A program made the translations under genes and the position numbers. From NCBI RefSeq assembly GCF_007002745.1, contig NZ_SGNY01000002.1, forward strand, positions 372,001 to 436,000: a stretch of DNA of 64,000 bases, written 5' to 3'. This stretch comes from Martinezella rhizogenes (lineage in GTDB: Bacteria; Pseudomonadota; Alphaproteobacteria; Rhizobiales; Rhizobiaceae). The notes beneath the pieces were generated by a model, which ran no database searches, was not told where the DNA came from, and saw only the letters and a list, made by a program, of their open reading frames with translations. This document shows positions 18,773-29,087 of this stretch, piece after piece (position 1 is the first letter of the stretch; every line of letters starts with the position of its first letter).

Positions 18773-20524
18773 TTAGTTGGACTGGCGGCGCAGGAACGCC
18801 GGGATTTCCAGCTGGTCGTCATCATGGTGGCTGGACGATGCGGGCGTTGCACGGCCGTGGTCGTCAAGCTGGCCACGACGCGGTGCGTAGAGGCTGGCTT
18901 CCGGCGAAAGCGGCGCGCGGCGCTGCGGCGCCATGCTCGGCGCATCCATCATGTCGGAGGGAACTTCTTCTTCTTCGCGGCGACCAAGCGAGTTGGTGAT
19001 GCGCTTCAGAAGACCCATCGGGCCACGCTCTTCCTGGGCGGCAGGAGCGGCATGGGCGCGGTGTTCCATCTCGGCCTTCACGACCGGCGGAAAGTCCTCG
19101 ACCTTCGGCATGCGTACCGGCTCTGGCTGGCGGGCAACCGGAGCAGGCTCCTGGTAGACCGGTGCCTGCGGCTGCTGCATGCGCGGAGCCGGAGCGGCAA
19201 CCTGTTCCGGTGCATGGTAGACGGGTGCCGGAGCAACCGGCGCCGGAGCGACCTGCTGAACCGGCTGAGCCGGACGAAGAGCAGCCGGCGCTTCAGCCGG
19301 GGACGATGCGAACAGCTTGCTCTGCGGACGGAAGTCCTGAGACGGCTGCTGGTGAGCGGCAAAACCGAGTTCGCGTTCCATTTCAGCTTCCGCCGAACGG
19401 ATGGTCTGGGCGATCTGGTCTACGGTCTTTGGTGCCTGCGATACTGCATGTGCAGGCTGAACTGCGGCCGGAGCGGGAGCAACGGCCGCGGAAGGACGGA
19501 TAAGCGGCTTCGCAGCAGCAGCGCGCATTTCGGCAACATTCTGTTCGCCGATGCCGGCAACACGGTCAATGCCGGTGGCAACGACGGAGACGCGGATGAG
19601 ACCTTCCAGAGCTTCGTCGAAGGTGGCGCCGAGGATGATGTTGGCATCCGGATCGACTTCTTCGCGAATGCGGGTAGCCGCTTCGTCGACTTCGAACAGG
19701 GTAAGGTCGCGACCACCGGTGATGGAGATCAGCAGGCCCTGTGCGCCCTTCATCGAGGTTTCGTCGAGCAGCGGGTTGGCGATTGCCGCTTCCGCAGCCT
19801 GCATTGCGCGGCCCGGACCGGAAGCCTCACCGGTACCCATCATCGCGCGGCCCATTTCGCGCATGACCGAGCGAACGTCGGCGAAGTCGAGGTTGATGAG
19901 ACCTTCCTTCACCATCAGATCGGTGATGCAGGCAACGCCGGAGTAGAGAACCTGGTCAGCCATGGCGAAGGCGTCGGCGAAGGTCGTCTTGTCGTTGGCA
20001 ATGCGGAAGAGGTTCTGGTTCGGAATGACGATCAGCGTATCGACGGACTTCTGCAGTTCCTCGATGCCCTGTTCGGCAAGACGCATGCGGCGGCCGCCTT
20101 CGAAGTGGAAAGGCTTGGTGACGACGCCGACCGTCAGGATACCCTTGTTGCGGGCAGCCTGTGCAACGACCGGGGCAGCACCGGTGCCGGTGCCGCCGCC
20201 CATGCCGGCGGTGACGAAGCACATATGGGTGCCATTCAGGTGATCGATGATCTCATCGATGCATTCTTCAGCGGCGGCGCGGCCGACTTCCGGCTGGGAA
20301 CCGGCGCCAAGACCCTCGGTGACGTTGACGCCGAGCTGGATGACCCGATCTGCCTTCGTCATGGTCAGTGCCTGCGCATCTGTGTTGGCGACAACGAAAT
20401 CGACACCCTGGAGGCCAGCCGTGATCATGTTGTTGACAGCGTTACCGCCGCCGCCGCCAACACCGAAAACGGTGATGCGTGGCTTCAGCTCGGTGATATC
20501 AGGCTTTTGCAGCTGTATCGTCAT
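18773..20524 (-). CDS. ftsZ: cell division protein FtsZ
   Basis: Tubulin-like GTPase that forms the division ring, 583 residues. The globular domain (residues about 14-320) carries GGGTGTG at 109-115 and the T7-like loop [11 protein letters not shown]. The C-terminal conserved peptide is [16 protein letters not shown]. Between them is an unusually long, Pro/Ala/Gln-rich linker of about 240 residues, far longer than in E. coli (383 residues total). Some rhizobia encode extra short FtsZ paralogues, so this is the full-length one. It is 92 bases behind ftsA and ends at its own terminator. Confidence 0.98.
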   Translation of the reverse strand: MTIQLQKPDITELKPRITVFGVGGGGGNAVNNMITAGLQGVDFVVANTDAQALTMTKADRVIQLGVNVTEGLGAGSQPEVGRAAAEECIDEIIDHLNGTHMCFVTAGMGGGTGTGAAPVVAQAARNKGILTVGVVTKPFHFEGGRRMRLAEQGIEELQKSVDTLIVIPNQNLFRIANDKTTFADAFAMADQVLYSGVACITDLMVKEGLINLDFADVRSVMREMGRAMMGTGEASGPGRAMQAAEAAIANPLLDETSMKGAQGLLISITGGRDLTLFEVDEAATRIREEVDPDANIILGATFDEALEGLIRVSVVATGIDRVAGIGEQNVAEMRAAAAKPLIRPSAAVAPAPAAVQPAHAVSQAPKTVDQIAQTIRSAEAEMERELGFAAHQQPSQDFRPQSKLFASSPAEAPAALRPAQPVQQVAPAPVAPAPVYHAPEQVAAPAPRMQQPQAPVYQEPAPVARQPEPVRMPKVEDFPPVVKAEMEHRAHAAPAAQEERGPMGLLKRITNSLGRREEEEVPSDMMDAPSMAPQRRAPLSPEASLYAPRRGQLDDHGRATPASSSHHDDDQLEIPAFLRRQSN

Positions 20525-20616
20525 TTTAGCATTCCTTCTTTCTCTGGCCGCATCGCCCCGCTGGCCGATTCTTGAAAACTCAACTCTGAAACCTCCGGCT
20601 TACGCCACGAGGCCAC

Positions 20617-21948
20617 TCAAAAACTCTCTTTCAGCCATTGCCCAACCCGGGCTATCCGGCCGCTGCCCGTACCAAACGGCGAGAACATTCCGCCTTGCGC
20701 CGCATGAATTTCGATGTCCGCCACCTGCGGATAGATCATCAGTCCGCAGGCGGTTGAGAATGCCGGTCCCTTCGCCGCTACCGGAAGACCGGCCACGCCC
20801 ATGGGGCGGCCGATACGAACGTTGCGGGCGAGAATGCGCCGTGCCGTTTCCGGCAGTCCCGTCAGCTGGCTTGCGCCGCCGGTCAGGACCACGCGCTTGC
20901 CGACAATGGGGCTGAAGCCGGACTTCTGGATACGATCACGGATCAATTCCAGCGTCTCTTCGATACGCGCCCGCACGATGCGGGTTACAAGGGCTCTTGA
21001 AACTTGCGATGGTTGATCGCGATCATCTTCGCCAATCGGCGGGATCGAAATCATGTCGCGCTCATCCGCGCCATTCAGCAAAGCCGAACCATGCACCACC
21101 TTCAGTCTCTCCGCATCTTCGATTCGTGTCGAGAGGCCACGTGCAAGATCTGTCGTAACGTGATGGCCGCCAAGGCCGATCGCGTCGGTGTGAATGAGCC
21201 GGCCTTCGGCGAAAACCGAGATCGTCGTGGTGCCGCCGCCCATGTCGATGGCCGCGCAGCCAAGTTCGACTTCATCGTCCACCAGCGCTGCAAGACCGCT
21301 GGCATAGGGCGTCGCCACCATGCCTTCGACCGAAAGATGGGCGCGGTTGACGCAAAGCTCGAGGTTCTTCAGCGCCGTGCGCTCGACCGTCACCACATGC
21401 ATGTCGACGCCAAGAAGGTCGCCATACATGGAGAGCGGATCACGAATGCCGCGTTCGCCATCCAGCGAATAACCTGTCGGCAGCGAGTGCAGGATCGCCC
21501 GGTCCTGACGCATGGACTGCTGGCTTGCCGCCACCAGAACCTTGCGCAGGTCGCTGGCTTCCACTTCCTGGCCGCCGAGATCGATGCTCGCGGTATAGAT
21601 ATCGCTTGCCAGGCGTCCGGCGGAAACATTGACGATCAGGCTGTCGACGGTGAGACCCGCCATGCGCTCGGCCGCATCGACAGACAGACGGATGACGCCT
21701 TCCAGCGCGTCGAGATCGGCGATCACGCCTGACTTCACGCCGCGCGAGCGCTGGTGGCCGATGCCGATGATTTCGACCTTGTGGGTGCGGCCCGGCAGAA
21801 TTTCGCTTTCCTGACGCGGCGTCAGCCGGCCGATCATGCATACGACCTTGGTCGAGCCGATATCCAGCACCGATACGATGTGGCTGCGCTTGGAGGACAG
21901 CGGCTTCAGGCGAGGCAGGCCGAAATGGGAAGAACCGAATAAGCTCAT
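20617..21948 (-). CDS. ftsA: cell division protein FtsA
   Basis: Actin-like membrane tether for FtsZ, 443 residues. Actin-fold phosphate loops VLDIGSTKVVCMIG and AAIDMGGGTTTISVF, the adenosine motif VVLTGGASQLTGL, and the C-terminal amphipathic helix ending VGQWLKESF are visible. It overlaps ftsQ by ATGA, so it is co-translated with it. Upstream gene order ddl-ftsQ-ftsA-ftsZ is the canonical distal dcw block. Confidence 0.98.
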   Translation of the reverse strand: MSLFGSSHFGLPRLKPLSSKRSHIVSVLDIGSTKVVCMIGRLTPRQESEILPGRTHKVEIIGIGHQRSRGVKSGVIADLDALEGVIRLSVDAAERMAGLTVDSLIVNVSAGRLASDIYTASIDLGGQEVEASDLRKVLVAASQQSMRQDRAILHSLPTGYSLDGERGIRDPLSMYGDLLGVDMHVVTVERTALKNLELCVNRAHLSVEGMVATPYASGLAALVDDEVELGCAAIDMGGGTTTISVFAEGRLIHTDAIGLGGHHVTTDLARGLSTRIEDAERLKVVHGSALLNGADERDMISIPPIGEDDRDQPSQVSRALVTRIVRARIEETLELIRDRIQKSGFSPIVGKRVVLTGGASQLTGLPETARRILARNVRIGRPMGVAGLPVAAKGPAFSTACGLMIYPQVADIEIHAAQGGMFSPFGTGSGRIARVGQWLKESF

Positions 21949-22877
21949 GTGTTCTTCTCCGCCTTCTTGAGAGCCTTGGTGCGCGCATCGACGGCGGCCT
22001 GACGGCGTTCCGTGGCACCCTCGGTCAGCTGGATCGTGGTGCGGTCCGCGAGCCTCAGATCAACCGCGGCGACATCGCGCGACAGAACCTTTTCCTCGAG
22101 ATCGAGCCGCGCCAGCAATTGCAGCGCCTGCGGCAGGTTTTCTTCCGGCAGCTTGACCACGATGCCGTTATCGAGATGCAGATCCCAGCGACGGCCGGCA
22201 ATGCGGACATAGGCGCGGACACGGTTGCGGATTTCCGGCCAGTCGGCCAGCTGCCCGACGAAACCGGCAGCACCGGTTTCCGCGTCACGTCCGACAAACA
22301 GCGGCAACTCGGCGAATTTATTGTCACGCAGCGGCGCAATCACGCTGCCGCTTTTTTCGATCAGCGACAGTTCCGTTCCGTGCTGCCAGATGCCGAAGGC
22401 TTCACGCTCCTTCAGGCGAACCTCGACGGTCTTCGGATAGACCTTGCGGATATCGACATCTTCCACCCAGGGAAGCTGTACGAGCTTGCGGCGCGCCGCA
22501 TCGATATCGAGCGCGATGAGCGAGGTGCTGCCATCGAGGCCGAGAAGCTGAAAGACTTCGATTTCCGACGTCTGGCGATTGCCCGAAACTTTCACGTCCT
22601 CAACCGCAAAGCCCGCGGCAGATGTCGTGGTCTGGGTGACGATGTTGGTGTGTCCGCCGAGCGACATGCCGTAAAGCCCGGTCACCGCGTAAAAAGCAAT
22701 GGCCGAAATCGTACCGGTATGGGCGGGAATGTGAATGCGTCCGGTCGCAAGGCTGACACCGAAACGCACGAAGCGACGCAGCGGACGCGGCAGCACCCTG
22801 CGATCGTCGGCATTGGCTGCCGCCGCATATTGCTCGCGCTTTTTTGCCGTCGACTTTTTGCCGGTCACCGCAAACAC
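21945..22877 (-). CDS. ftsQ: cell division protein FtsQ
   Basis: Bitopic inner-membrane scaffold of the divisome, 310 residues. A basic cytoplasmic N-terminus ([21 protein letters not shown]) precedes one transmembrane segment, then the POTRA domain ([21 protein letters not shown]) and the beta domain ([19 protein letters not shown]). It starts at GTG with ggagga upstream, and overlaps the ddl stop by 13 bases. Confidence 0.95.
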   Translation of the reverse strand: MFAVTGKKSTAKKREQYAAAANADDRRVLPRPLRRFVRFGVSLATGRIHIPAHTGTISAIAFYAVTGLYGMSLGGHTNIVTQTTTSAAGFAVEDVKVSGNRQTSEIEVFQLLGLDGSTSLIALDIDAARRKLVQLPWVEDVDIRKVYPKTVEVRLKEREAFGIWQHGTELSLIEKSGSVIAPLRDNKFAELPLFVGRDAETGAAGFVGQLADWPEIRNRVRAYVRIAGRRWDLHLDNGIVVKLPEENLPQALQLLARLDLEEKVLSRDVAAVDLRLADRTTIQLTEGATERRQAAVDARTKALKKAEKNT

Positions 22878-23791
22878 GAAGCGTCCTCCACCATCCAGCT
22901 GACAAGGTTACCAAAGGAGCGGCCAGCATGGGCCGCCATTTCGGGCACCAGGGAGGTCGGCGTCATGCCCGGCTGTGTATTCACTTCAAGCCAGATAACT
23001 TCGCCATCTTCTGAGAAACGGTCGTCGTAACGAAAGTCTGAACGGCTTACGCCACGGCACCCGATCGCCTGATGCGCCATAACCGCCAATGTTTGAATCT
23101 TTTGGTAAATTTTCGGTGAAATTTCTGCGGGAATGACATGTTTCGAGCCACCAGCCGCGTATTTCGCATCGTAATCATAGAAATTGTGGCCAAGCGGCAC
23201 CACTTCGGTGACGCCCAGCGCCTCGCCATCAAGCACGCCACAGGTCAGTTCGCGCCCATGAATATAGCGCTCGACCATGACCTGATCCCCATAACGCCAT
23301 TCCGACGAGGTGAGGATTTGCGGCGGGTGCGACTGGTCTTCCTTGACGATGACGACGCCGAAGCTCGAACCTTCGCGTACCGGCTTCACCACATAAGGTG
23401 GCGCAAGCGGATGTTCGCTGGTGAAATCGAAGCGGTTCATGACGCGCTCGACGGCAACCGGGACGCCGGCGGCGGCAGCAACTTTCTTGGCCTGCGCCTT
23501 GTCCATGGCAAGGGCGGAAGCCAGCACGCCGGAATGGGTATAGGGAATGGCCAGATATTCGAGAATGCCCTGAATGGTGCCGTCTTCACCGAAGGGGCCG
23601 TGCAGCGCATTGAAGGCGACATCCGGGCGCAGTTCCGCGAGCACGGCAGCGACATCGCGCCCTACATCGACCCGGGTGACCTTGTAGCCCTCGCCTTCCA
23701 GCGCAAGCGCGCAAGCGTTGCCCGACGAGAGGCTGACCGGCCGCTCCGACGAAAACCCACCCAAAAGAACAGCTACGTGCTTGCCGCCCAT
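22865..23791 (-). CDS. ddl: D-alanine--D-alanine ligase
   Basis: ATP-grasp enzyme making D-Ala-D-Ala, 308 residues. The N-terminus [20 protein letters not shown], the [19 protein letters not shown] motif, the [15 protein letters not shown] strand, and the C-terminal [20 protein letters not shown] (metal and substrate ligands) are all typical. The ATG at 23791 with agaggg upstream is better than an upstream GTG-like extension to 23869. It opens the ddl-ftsQ-ftsA-ftsZ transcript. Confidence 0.97.
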   Translation of the reverse strand: MGGKHVAVLLGGFSSERPVSLSSGNACALALEGEGYKVTRVDVGRDVAAVLAELRPDVAFNALHGPFGEDGTIQGILEYLAIPYTHSGVLASALAMDKAQAKKVAAAAGVPVAVERVMNRFDFTSEHPLAPPYVVKPVREGSSFGVVIVKEDQSHPPQILTSSEWRYGDQVMVERYIHGRELTCGVLDGEALGVTEVVPLGHNFYDYDAKYAAGGSKHVIPAEISPKIYQKIQTLAVMAHQAIGCRGVSRSDFRYDDRFSEDGEVIWLEVNTQPGMTPTSLVPEMAAHAGRSFGNLVSWMVEDASCLR

Positions 23792-24334
23792 CGAACCCTC
23801 TGACACCAACTCTCCGTTACGAACCACGCCCGAACCGACCGAATTTGACGGACGGTGATTCTGGCACATGATCCTTGAGATCAGTTAAACGCCATTAAGG
23901 TTAATGAATCGTTTACTTTCGTTAACCGCCGCGCCCAACATGCCGAGTTCCATTAAAGAATCAGCATCGATCCGGATTCCCTCCTTGGAATCAGAGAGTT
24001 GCACCGATTGCAACATGCAGGTTTTCAATGATCGGAAATAAAGCCGCGCCAGCGCGACAACGGCGCCCCGCTGAAGGCAAGGTCGAAACGTTAACGAAAG
24101 GCGTTTTTCCCCAGCGAAAATTATCTGGCGTTTCAGCGTTTTAAATCCGCGACCTGAATCAGTCTCTCAATCACTGGAGCGCGTGAAAAAGCTTCGCCGT
24201 CGGGATCTCGCATTCAAAGATCACATTATTTGCATTATTTCTTTTTTAGCATTCCATAAGAACAAAAATTGCGTTAACGCAGTCCCTGCCTCCCAAGGCA
24301 TGACATTCCAATCATCTGAAATGGAACCCAAACC
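23792..24334. other. 543-bp regulatory region between ddl and the MHS transporter
   Basis: Divergent promoter region for ddl-ftsQAZ (minus) and the transporter (plus). It holds a CtrA-like site at 23901, a second TTAA-N6-TTAA at 23885-23898, five GANTC sites (23906, 23958, 23975, 23988, 24156), and an inverted repeat gattcc-ctcctt-ggaatc at 23975-23992. No ORF of convincing quality was seen. Confidence 0.6.
23901..23916. promoter_or_regulatory. candidate CtrA box upstream of ddl-ftsQAZ
   Basis: TTAA-N7-TTTAC. The surrounding 18-mer ttaatgaatcgtttactt matches 16 of 18 bases of an 18-mer at 40914-40931 upstream of mraZ, the other dcw promoter region. It is 110 bases upstream of the ddl ATG. 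Confidence 0.5.
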
Positions 24335-25639
24335 ATGACTGACGCGATATCTCCGGTATCGTCGACAGCTGGCAATTCGAACGCTGTAAAGACAAATTCG
24401 CCTGCACGAGTTCTCACTGCCAGCCTGGTCGGCACGACCATCGAGTTTTTCGATTTTTACGTTTACGCCACGGCCGCAGTGCTCGTGTTCCCGGCATTGT
24501 TCTTCCCGAACAACGACCCGATGACGGCGCTTCTGGCGTCCTTCGCCACCTTCTCCATCGCCTTTTTCGCCCGCCCGCTCGGCGCGGTGGTCTTCGGCCA
24601 CTATGGTGACCGTGTTGGCCGCAAGACGACCCTCGTCGCAGCGCTCCTGACCATGGGTGTCTCGACCGTCGTCATCGGCCTTCTGCCCTCCTATGAGACG
24701 GCCGGCGTTCTTGCGCCGCTGCTTTTGGCGATTTGCCGCTTCGGTCAGGGCTTTGGTCTTGGCGGAGAATGGGGTGGTGCCGTGCTTCTCGCCACCGAAA
24801 ATGCTCCTCCCGGCAAACGCAGCTGGTACGGCATGTTCCCGCAGCTCGGCGCACCCGTCGGCCTGTTCCTTTCGTCCGGCGTGTTCTGGATCCTCCTGCA
24901 CTTCATGTCGCAGGAATCGCTGCTCAGCTGGGGCTGGCGCATTCCCTTCGTCGCTTCGATCATCCTGATCGCGGTCGGCATGTGGGTTCGCCTGTCGATC
25001 ACCGAAACGCCCGACTTCCAGAAGGCCATCGAAAAGGAAGAACGTGTTGCCGTACCGGTCGCCGAACTCTTCCGCAACCACAAGCGCAGCCTCGTGCTCG
25101 GCACCTTCGTGGCGCTGGCCACTTTCGTGCTGTTCTATATCGGCACTGCCTATCTTCTGTCCTACAACGTCAAGGTTCTGAAAATTCCGTTCCTCGACGC
25201 GCTGGAAGTGCAGATCCTCGGCTCCATCGTCTTCGGTATCTTCATCCCGATCGCCGGCAAGCTTGCCGAGAAATTCGGCCGTCGTGAAATCCTGATCCTG
25301 ACGACGGTGCTGATCGGCCTGTTCTCCTTCCTGCTGCCCAGCCTGATGACGGGTGGCGAAGGCTCGATCTTCATCTTCGCAGCTCTTGCCATGACGCTGA
25401 TGGGCATGACCTATGGCCTGATCGGAACGGCGCTCGCCGCCCCCTTCCCGACCCGCGTGCGTTACACCGGCTCGTCCATCACCTTCAACATGGCCGGCAT
25501 CTTCGGCGCGTCGCTGGCGCCCTATATCGCCACATGGCTGCAGGTGAATTACGGCATGGGTTACGTCGGTTATTACCTCTGCGTATCCGCCATCATCACG
25601 CTCGCCTGCATTCTTCTGTCCCGCAAGGACGAAGTCTGA
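24335..25639 (+). CDS. MHS family MFS transporter (metabolite:H+ symporter)
   Basis: Inner-membrane protein of 434 residues with twelve hydrophobic segments. The signature LVGTTIEFFDFYVYATAAVLVFP opens TM1, motif A is GHYGDRVGRKTTLV, and the middle loop has VRLSITETPDFQKA; these mark the MHS branch that includes ShiA, KgtP and ProP. Substrate unknown (dicarboxylates, shikimate or osmolytes are typical). It sits on the plus strand inside an otherwise minus-strand dcw cluster, and ends at a bidirectional terminator shared with the GGDEF gene. Confidence 0.92.
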   Translation: MTDAISPVSSTAGNSNAVKTNSPARVLTASLVGTTIEFFDFYVYATAAVLVFPALFFPNNDPMTALLASFATFSIAFFARPLGAVVFGHYGDRVGRKTTLVAALLTMGVSTVVIGLLPSYETAGVLAPLLLAICRFGQGFGLGGEWGGAVLLATENAPPGKRSWYGMFPQLGAPVGLFLSSGVFWILLHFMSQESLLSWGWRIPFVASIILIAVGMWVRLSITETPDFQKAIEKEERVAVPVAELFRNHKRSLVLGTFVALATFVLFYIGTAYLLSYNVKVLKIPFLDALEVQILGSIVFGIFIPIAGKLAEKFGRREILILTTVLIGLFSFLLPSLMTGGEGSIFIFAALAMTLMGMTYGLIGTALAAPFPTRVRYTGSSITFNMAGIFGASLAPYIATWLQVNYGMGYVGYYLCVSAIITLACILLSRKDEV

Positions 25640-25662
25640 TCCGAACGGATTTCCTGACATTA

Positions 25663-25696
25663 AAAAGCCCGCGAAACCTTCGTTTCGCGGGCTTTT
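25663..25696. terminator. bidirectional intrinsic terminator
   Basis: Perfect 15-bp stem aaaagcccgcgaaac / gtttcgcgggctttt around a cttc loop, with T-runs available on either strand. It lies between the convergent MHS transporter and GGDEF genes. Confidence 0.95.
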
Positions 25697-25714
25697 GTTT
25701 GCCTGCTTTAACGC

Positions 25715-26524
25715 TTACGCCACGGCCTGGCGCCGCTCGACATGACCGGTCATGCAGACGCGATTGCGCCCTCCTCCCTTTGCCCGATAGAGCGCCAGAT
25801 CGGCATTGTGCATGACCTTGTCGAAAATGTCGGCGTCACCGCGAAAGGCCACGCCAATCGAAATCGTCACCGTGATCCGTAAATCCAGATACTCCACCGG
25901 GGTGGTCTCGATGGCTGCGCGAACCCTTTCACACATCTGCAGAAAGGCGAGCGGACTAGTTTCCTGCACAACGACAAATTCCTCGCCACCCAGACGGGCG
26001 ACATGCGCAGAAGGATCGAATTGCTCCCTTATCCTGCGAGCGACGTTCGAGATGACGAGATCACCGGCAAGGTGGCTGTATCTGTCATTCACCGACTTGA
26101 AATGATCGATATCGAGAAAGGCAACACAATAGTCGCTGCCCAGTTCAGCGCATGCAGCATAAAGGCCGAGCCGGTTGCTGAGGCCGGTCAGGGCGTCCGT
26201 ATGGCTCAGATGCAGGAAGCGCTCGTGGGATTGCACGAGAATTTTCACTTCCCTGGCATTCAGCCAGCAGACCAGCAATGTAATCGTAAACGCCACCGTA
26301 CCACCGAGCGTCACACTCAACATGATGCCGTTGAAGAGATCGGTTACCAGCCCGAACTGTGCGAGGAGCGTCAGGCCACCGATGCACATCAGAATGACAA
26401 TGATCGTCACGAGACAAGCGATACGAATGGAGAATTCCAGCGGCTCGAGCCGCCTGCGGCCCTCCGACGTGGCGACCGAAAAACTTATCATTTCGATCGG
26501 TTTTTTCCAAAGACCCAACATCAT
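25715..26524 (-). CDS. membrane-anchored GGDEF diguanylate cyclase
   Basis: A roughly 269-residue protein with two transmembrane segments in the first 90 residues (IACLVTIIVILMCIGGLTLLA and GGTVAFTITLLVCWL), then a complete GGDEF domain: HTDALTGLSNRLGLY, FLDIDHFKSVNDRYSHLAGD, the active site RLGGEEF, and ISIGVAF. The active site is intact, so c-di-GMP synthesis is expected. The RxxD inhibitory site is absent (DPSA in its place). Start may be ATG 26524, ATG 26521 or GTG 26536. There is no extracellular sensor domain. Confidence 0.88.
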   Translation of the reverse strand: MMLGLWKKPIEMISFSVATSEGRRRLEPLEFSIRIACLVTIIVILMCIGGLTLLAQFGLVTDLFNGIMLSVTLGGTVAFTITLLVCWLNAREVKILVQSHERFLHLSHTDALTGLSNRLGLYAACAELGSDYCVAFLDIDHFKSVNDRYSHLAGDLVISNVARRIREQFDPSAHVARLGGEEFVVVQETSPLAFLQMCERVRAAIETTPVEYLDLRITVTISIGVAFRGDADIFDKVMHNADLALYRAKGGGRNRVCMTGHVERRQAVA

Positions 26525-26610
26525 GCTCAAAAGCACCTAGATCACGTAATGCCGTTGGTATTTCTTGATAAAAAGTAATTTAATATTGAAGGACGAGACG
26601 TCGCCTCACC

Positions 26611-26623
26611 CCGATAATATCGG
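26611..26623. promoter_or_regulatory. short palindrome upstream of the GGDEF gene
   Basis: ccgata-a-tatcgg, a perfect 13-base dyad about 87 bases upstream of the GGDEF start and immediately past the murB terminator T-run. Possible operator; no regulator can be named. Confidence 0.35.
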
Positions 26624-26673
26624 AAAAAACTGTTGATTGACCGTTACGATACACGAAACGGCCAGATCAACAG
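26624..26673 (-). terminator. strong intrinsic terminator of the mraZ-murB block
   Basis: On the minus strand, ctgttgat pairs with atcaacag and, after a bulged c, tggccgtt with aacggtca (one G-U), giving a 16-bp stem with an 11-base loop, followed by six T. It starts 36 bases after the murB stop and therefore ends transcription of the mraZ-to-murB operon. Confidence 0.88.
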
Positions 26674-26709
26674 CAGATTTTTCTTGCAATAGACAGCATT
26701 CGCCGAGGC

Positions 26710-27675
26710 TTAAGCCCCGAGGAACGGCTCCACTTCCCGGCCCGGCATGAACAGGCCAAGGCGCTTGATTTCCCATTCGAGCCGGATGCCCGATTTCTCG
26801 AACACCCGTCTGCGGATGGTCTCGCCCAGATATTCCAGATCGTAGCCAGTCGCGTGGCCGGTATTGATCATGAAATTGCAATGCAGCGATGACATCTGCG
26901 CCCCGCCGATGACGAGACCACGGCCGCCCGCCTCGTCGATCAGTTCCCAGGCGGAATGACCTTCGGGATTCTTGAAGGTCGAACCACCCGTCTGCTCGCG
27001 TATCGGCTGGACGGTTTCGCGATGATGGCGCACGGCGTCCATATCGGCGCGGATTTTCGCCTTGTCTTCCGGATAACCTTCAAACAGCGCACCGGTGAAG
27101 ATCAGGCCGGCATCGGCGCCGGAATGGCGGTAGCTATAACCCATATCCGCGTTTGACAGCACATGCTGGTTGCCTTGACGGTCGACCGCATAGACTTCCA
27201 CGACGCGATCGCGTGTCTCACCGCCATTGGCGCCGGCATTCATGCGCAGCGCGCCACCGATGGAACCGGGAATGCCGTAAAAGAAATGGAACCCACCGAT
27301 GCCATTATCCATGGCCATGGCGGCAATATGTTTGTCCGGGCAGATCGCGCCCGCCTTGATATGGTTCTCGCCGGCAAGCTCCACCTGGCCGAAACCCTTG
27401 GCAGACAGACGGACGACGACGCCCGGAATACCGCCATCACGCACCAGAAGGTTCGAGCCGACGCCGACCACGGTCAACGGCACGTCTTCCGGCAGAATTT
27501 TCAGAAAGGCAATCAGATCATCCGTGTCGTGCGGCTGGAACATGACTTCCGCCAGACCGCCGGCTCTGAACCACGTCACGCGGTCCATGGGCGCATCCGG
27601 TGTCAGACGTCCCCGCAATTCCTTTACCCCGTCGCCGAGCCTCCCCAGCAATTTTACCCCATCGACCTGTCTCAT
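26710..27675 (-). CDS. murB: UDP-N-acetylenolpyruvoylglucosamine reductase MurB
   Basis: FAD- and NADPH-dependent enzyme making UDP-MurNAc, 321 residues. The FAD domain shows [16 protein letters not shown] and [21 protein letters not shown]; the catalytic region has [30 protein letters not shown] and the serine-bearing [19 protein letters not shown]. The start overlaps the murC stop by 4 bases. It is the last gene of the upstream dcw block. Confidence 0.97.
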   Translation of the reverse strand: MRQVDGVKLLGRLGDGVKELRGRLTPDAPMDRVTWFRAGGLAEVMFQPHDTDDLIAFLKILPEDVPLTVVGVGSNLLVRDGGIPGVVVRLSAKGFGQVELAGENHIKAGAICPDKHIAAMAMDNGIGGFHFFYGIPGSIGGALRMNAGANGGETRDRVVEVYAVDRQGNQHVLSNADMGYSYRHSGADAGLIFTGALFEGYPEDKAKIRADMDAVRHHRETVQPIREQTGGSTFKNPEGHSAWELIDEAGGRGLVIGGAQMSSLHCNFMINTGHATGYDLEYLGETIRRRVFEKSGIRLEWEIKRLGLFMPGREVEPFLGA

Positions 27676-29087
27676 TCAGACTTTCCTGATATGCTCTTCA
27701 ATTCCGAAGGCAGCACCGCTGCCCATTGCGTGATATTTCCAGCCCCCAAGAGAACCACGAAATCACCCGGTTTCGCAATGGCTGCAACCTGTGACGCAAG
27801 GTCCTCCCGCTTTTCGAGAAAACGGGCGTCGCGGTGGCCGGCGGCCTTGATGGCCGAAACCAGCGCTTCCGAACTTGCGCCTTCGATCGGATCTTCGCCC
27901 GCGGCATAGACCGGAGCAAGGATAATCGTGTCAGCATCGTTAAAGCAATGCGCGAAATCGTCAAACAGGCTTGAAAGACGGCTGTAACGGTGTGGCTGGT
28001 GCACGGCGATGATGCGGCCCTTGCAGGCTTCCCGCGCAGCCGCCAGCACAGCCTTGATCTCAACCGGATGATGACCGTAATCGTCGAAGACCTGCACGCC
28101 ATTGGCTTCGCCCGTCAGCGTGAAGCGACGCTTGACCCCGGCAAAGGAGGCAAGCCCCTTCTTGATGTCGGCTTCCGAAATACCGAGGCGATTGGCAACG
28201 GCAATCGCCGCCGTCGCATTCGACACATTGTGACGGCCGGGCATCGGCAGAACGAGATCCGTGAAAGAGAATATCTTGCCGGTGCGGCGACGGCGGATTT
28301 CCACATCGAAAATGGACCGCGTGCCGTCAATGCGTACATTCGAAAACCGCACATCCGCCTGAGGGTTTTCGCCATAGGTGATGACCTTGCGGTCCTCGAT
28401 CCGGCCAACCAGCGCCTGAACCTCGGGATGGTCGAGACACATGACGCCGAAGCCGTAGAACGGCACATTCTCGACGAACTGCCGGAACGCGGCGCGCACG
28501 GCATCGAAATTGCCGTAATGGTCAAGATGTTCCGGATCGATATTGGTAATGACGGCCACATCGGCCGGAAGCTTCAGGAAGGTACCGTCGGACTCGTCGG
28601 CCTCCACCACCATCCACTCGCCCTCACCCATGCGGGCATTGGTGCCATAGGCATTGATGATGCCGCCATTGATGACGGTCGGATCGAGATTGCCGGCTTC
28701 CAGCAGGGTCGCGACCATGGAGGTCGTCGTGGTCTTGCCATGGGTGCCACCAATGGCGATGGCATTGCGGAAACGCATCAGCTCGGCCAGCATTTCGGCA
28801 CGGCGAACGATCGGCAGGTGCTTTTCCCGCGCCGAGATCAGCTCCGGATTGTTCTTCTTGATGGCGGTGGAAACAACCACGACTTCGGCGTCACCGAGAT
28901 TGTCAGCGGTATGTCCGACAAATACCTCGATGCCCTTGTCGCGCAGGCGCTGCACATTGGCGCTGTCAGCCTGATCCGACCCCTGTACGCGATGACCGAG
29001 ATTGTGAAGCACTTCGGCAATGCCGCTCATGCCGATCCCGCCTATGCCGATGAAATGGACAAGGCCTATGGCTTTCGGCATCTTCAT
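27672..29087 (-). CDS. murC: UDP-N-acetylmuramate--L-alanine ligase MurC
   Basis: First amino-acid-adding Mur ligase, 471 residues. N-terminal glycine-rich [20 protein letters not shown]-binding [16 protein letters not shown], the central [16 protein letters not shown], and the C-terminal [16 protein letters not shown] are canonical. It overlaps murG by 4 bases (29084-29087) and murB by 4 bases, so all three are translationally coupled. Confidence 0.98.
   Translation of the reverse strand: MKMPKAIGLVHFIGIGGIGMSGIAEVLHNLGHRVQGSDQADSANVQRLRDKGIEVFVGHTADNLGDAEVVVVSTAIKKNNPELISAREKHLPIVRRAEMLAELMRFRNAIAIGGTHGKTTTTSMVATLLEAGNLDPTVINGGIINAYGTNARMGEGEWMVVEADESDGTFLKLPADVAVITNIDPEHLDHYGNFDAVRAAFRQFVENVPFYGFGVMCLDHPEVQALVGRIEDRKVITYGENPQADVRFSNVRIDGTRSIFDVEIRRRRTGKIFSFTDLVLPMPGRHNVSNATAAIAVANRLGISEADIKKGLASFAGVKRRFTLTGEANGVQVFDDYGHHPVEIKAVLAAAREACKGRIIAVHQPHRYSRLSSLFDDFAHCFNDADTIILAPVYAAGEDPIEGASSEALVSAIKAAGHRDARFLEKREDLASQVAAIAKPGDFVVLLGAGNITQWAAVLPSELKSISGKSE

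Noticed and set aside
24221..25660. 479-codon open frame opposite the MHS transporter
   Set aside because: Antisense to a protein with intact transporter motifs; composition is charged and repetitive, no family match.
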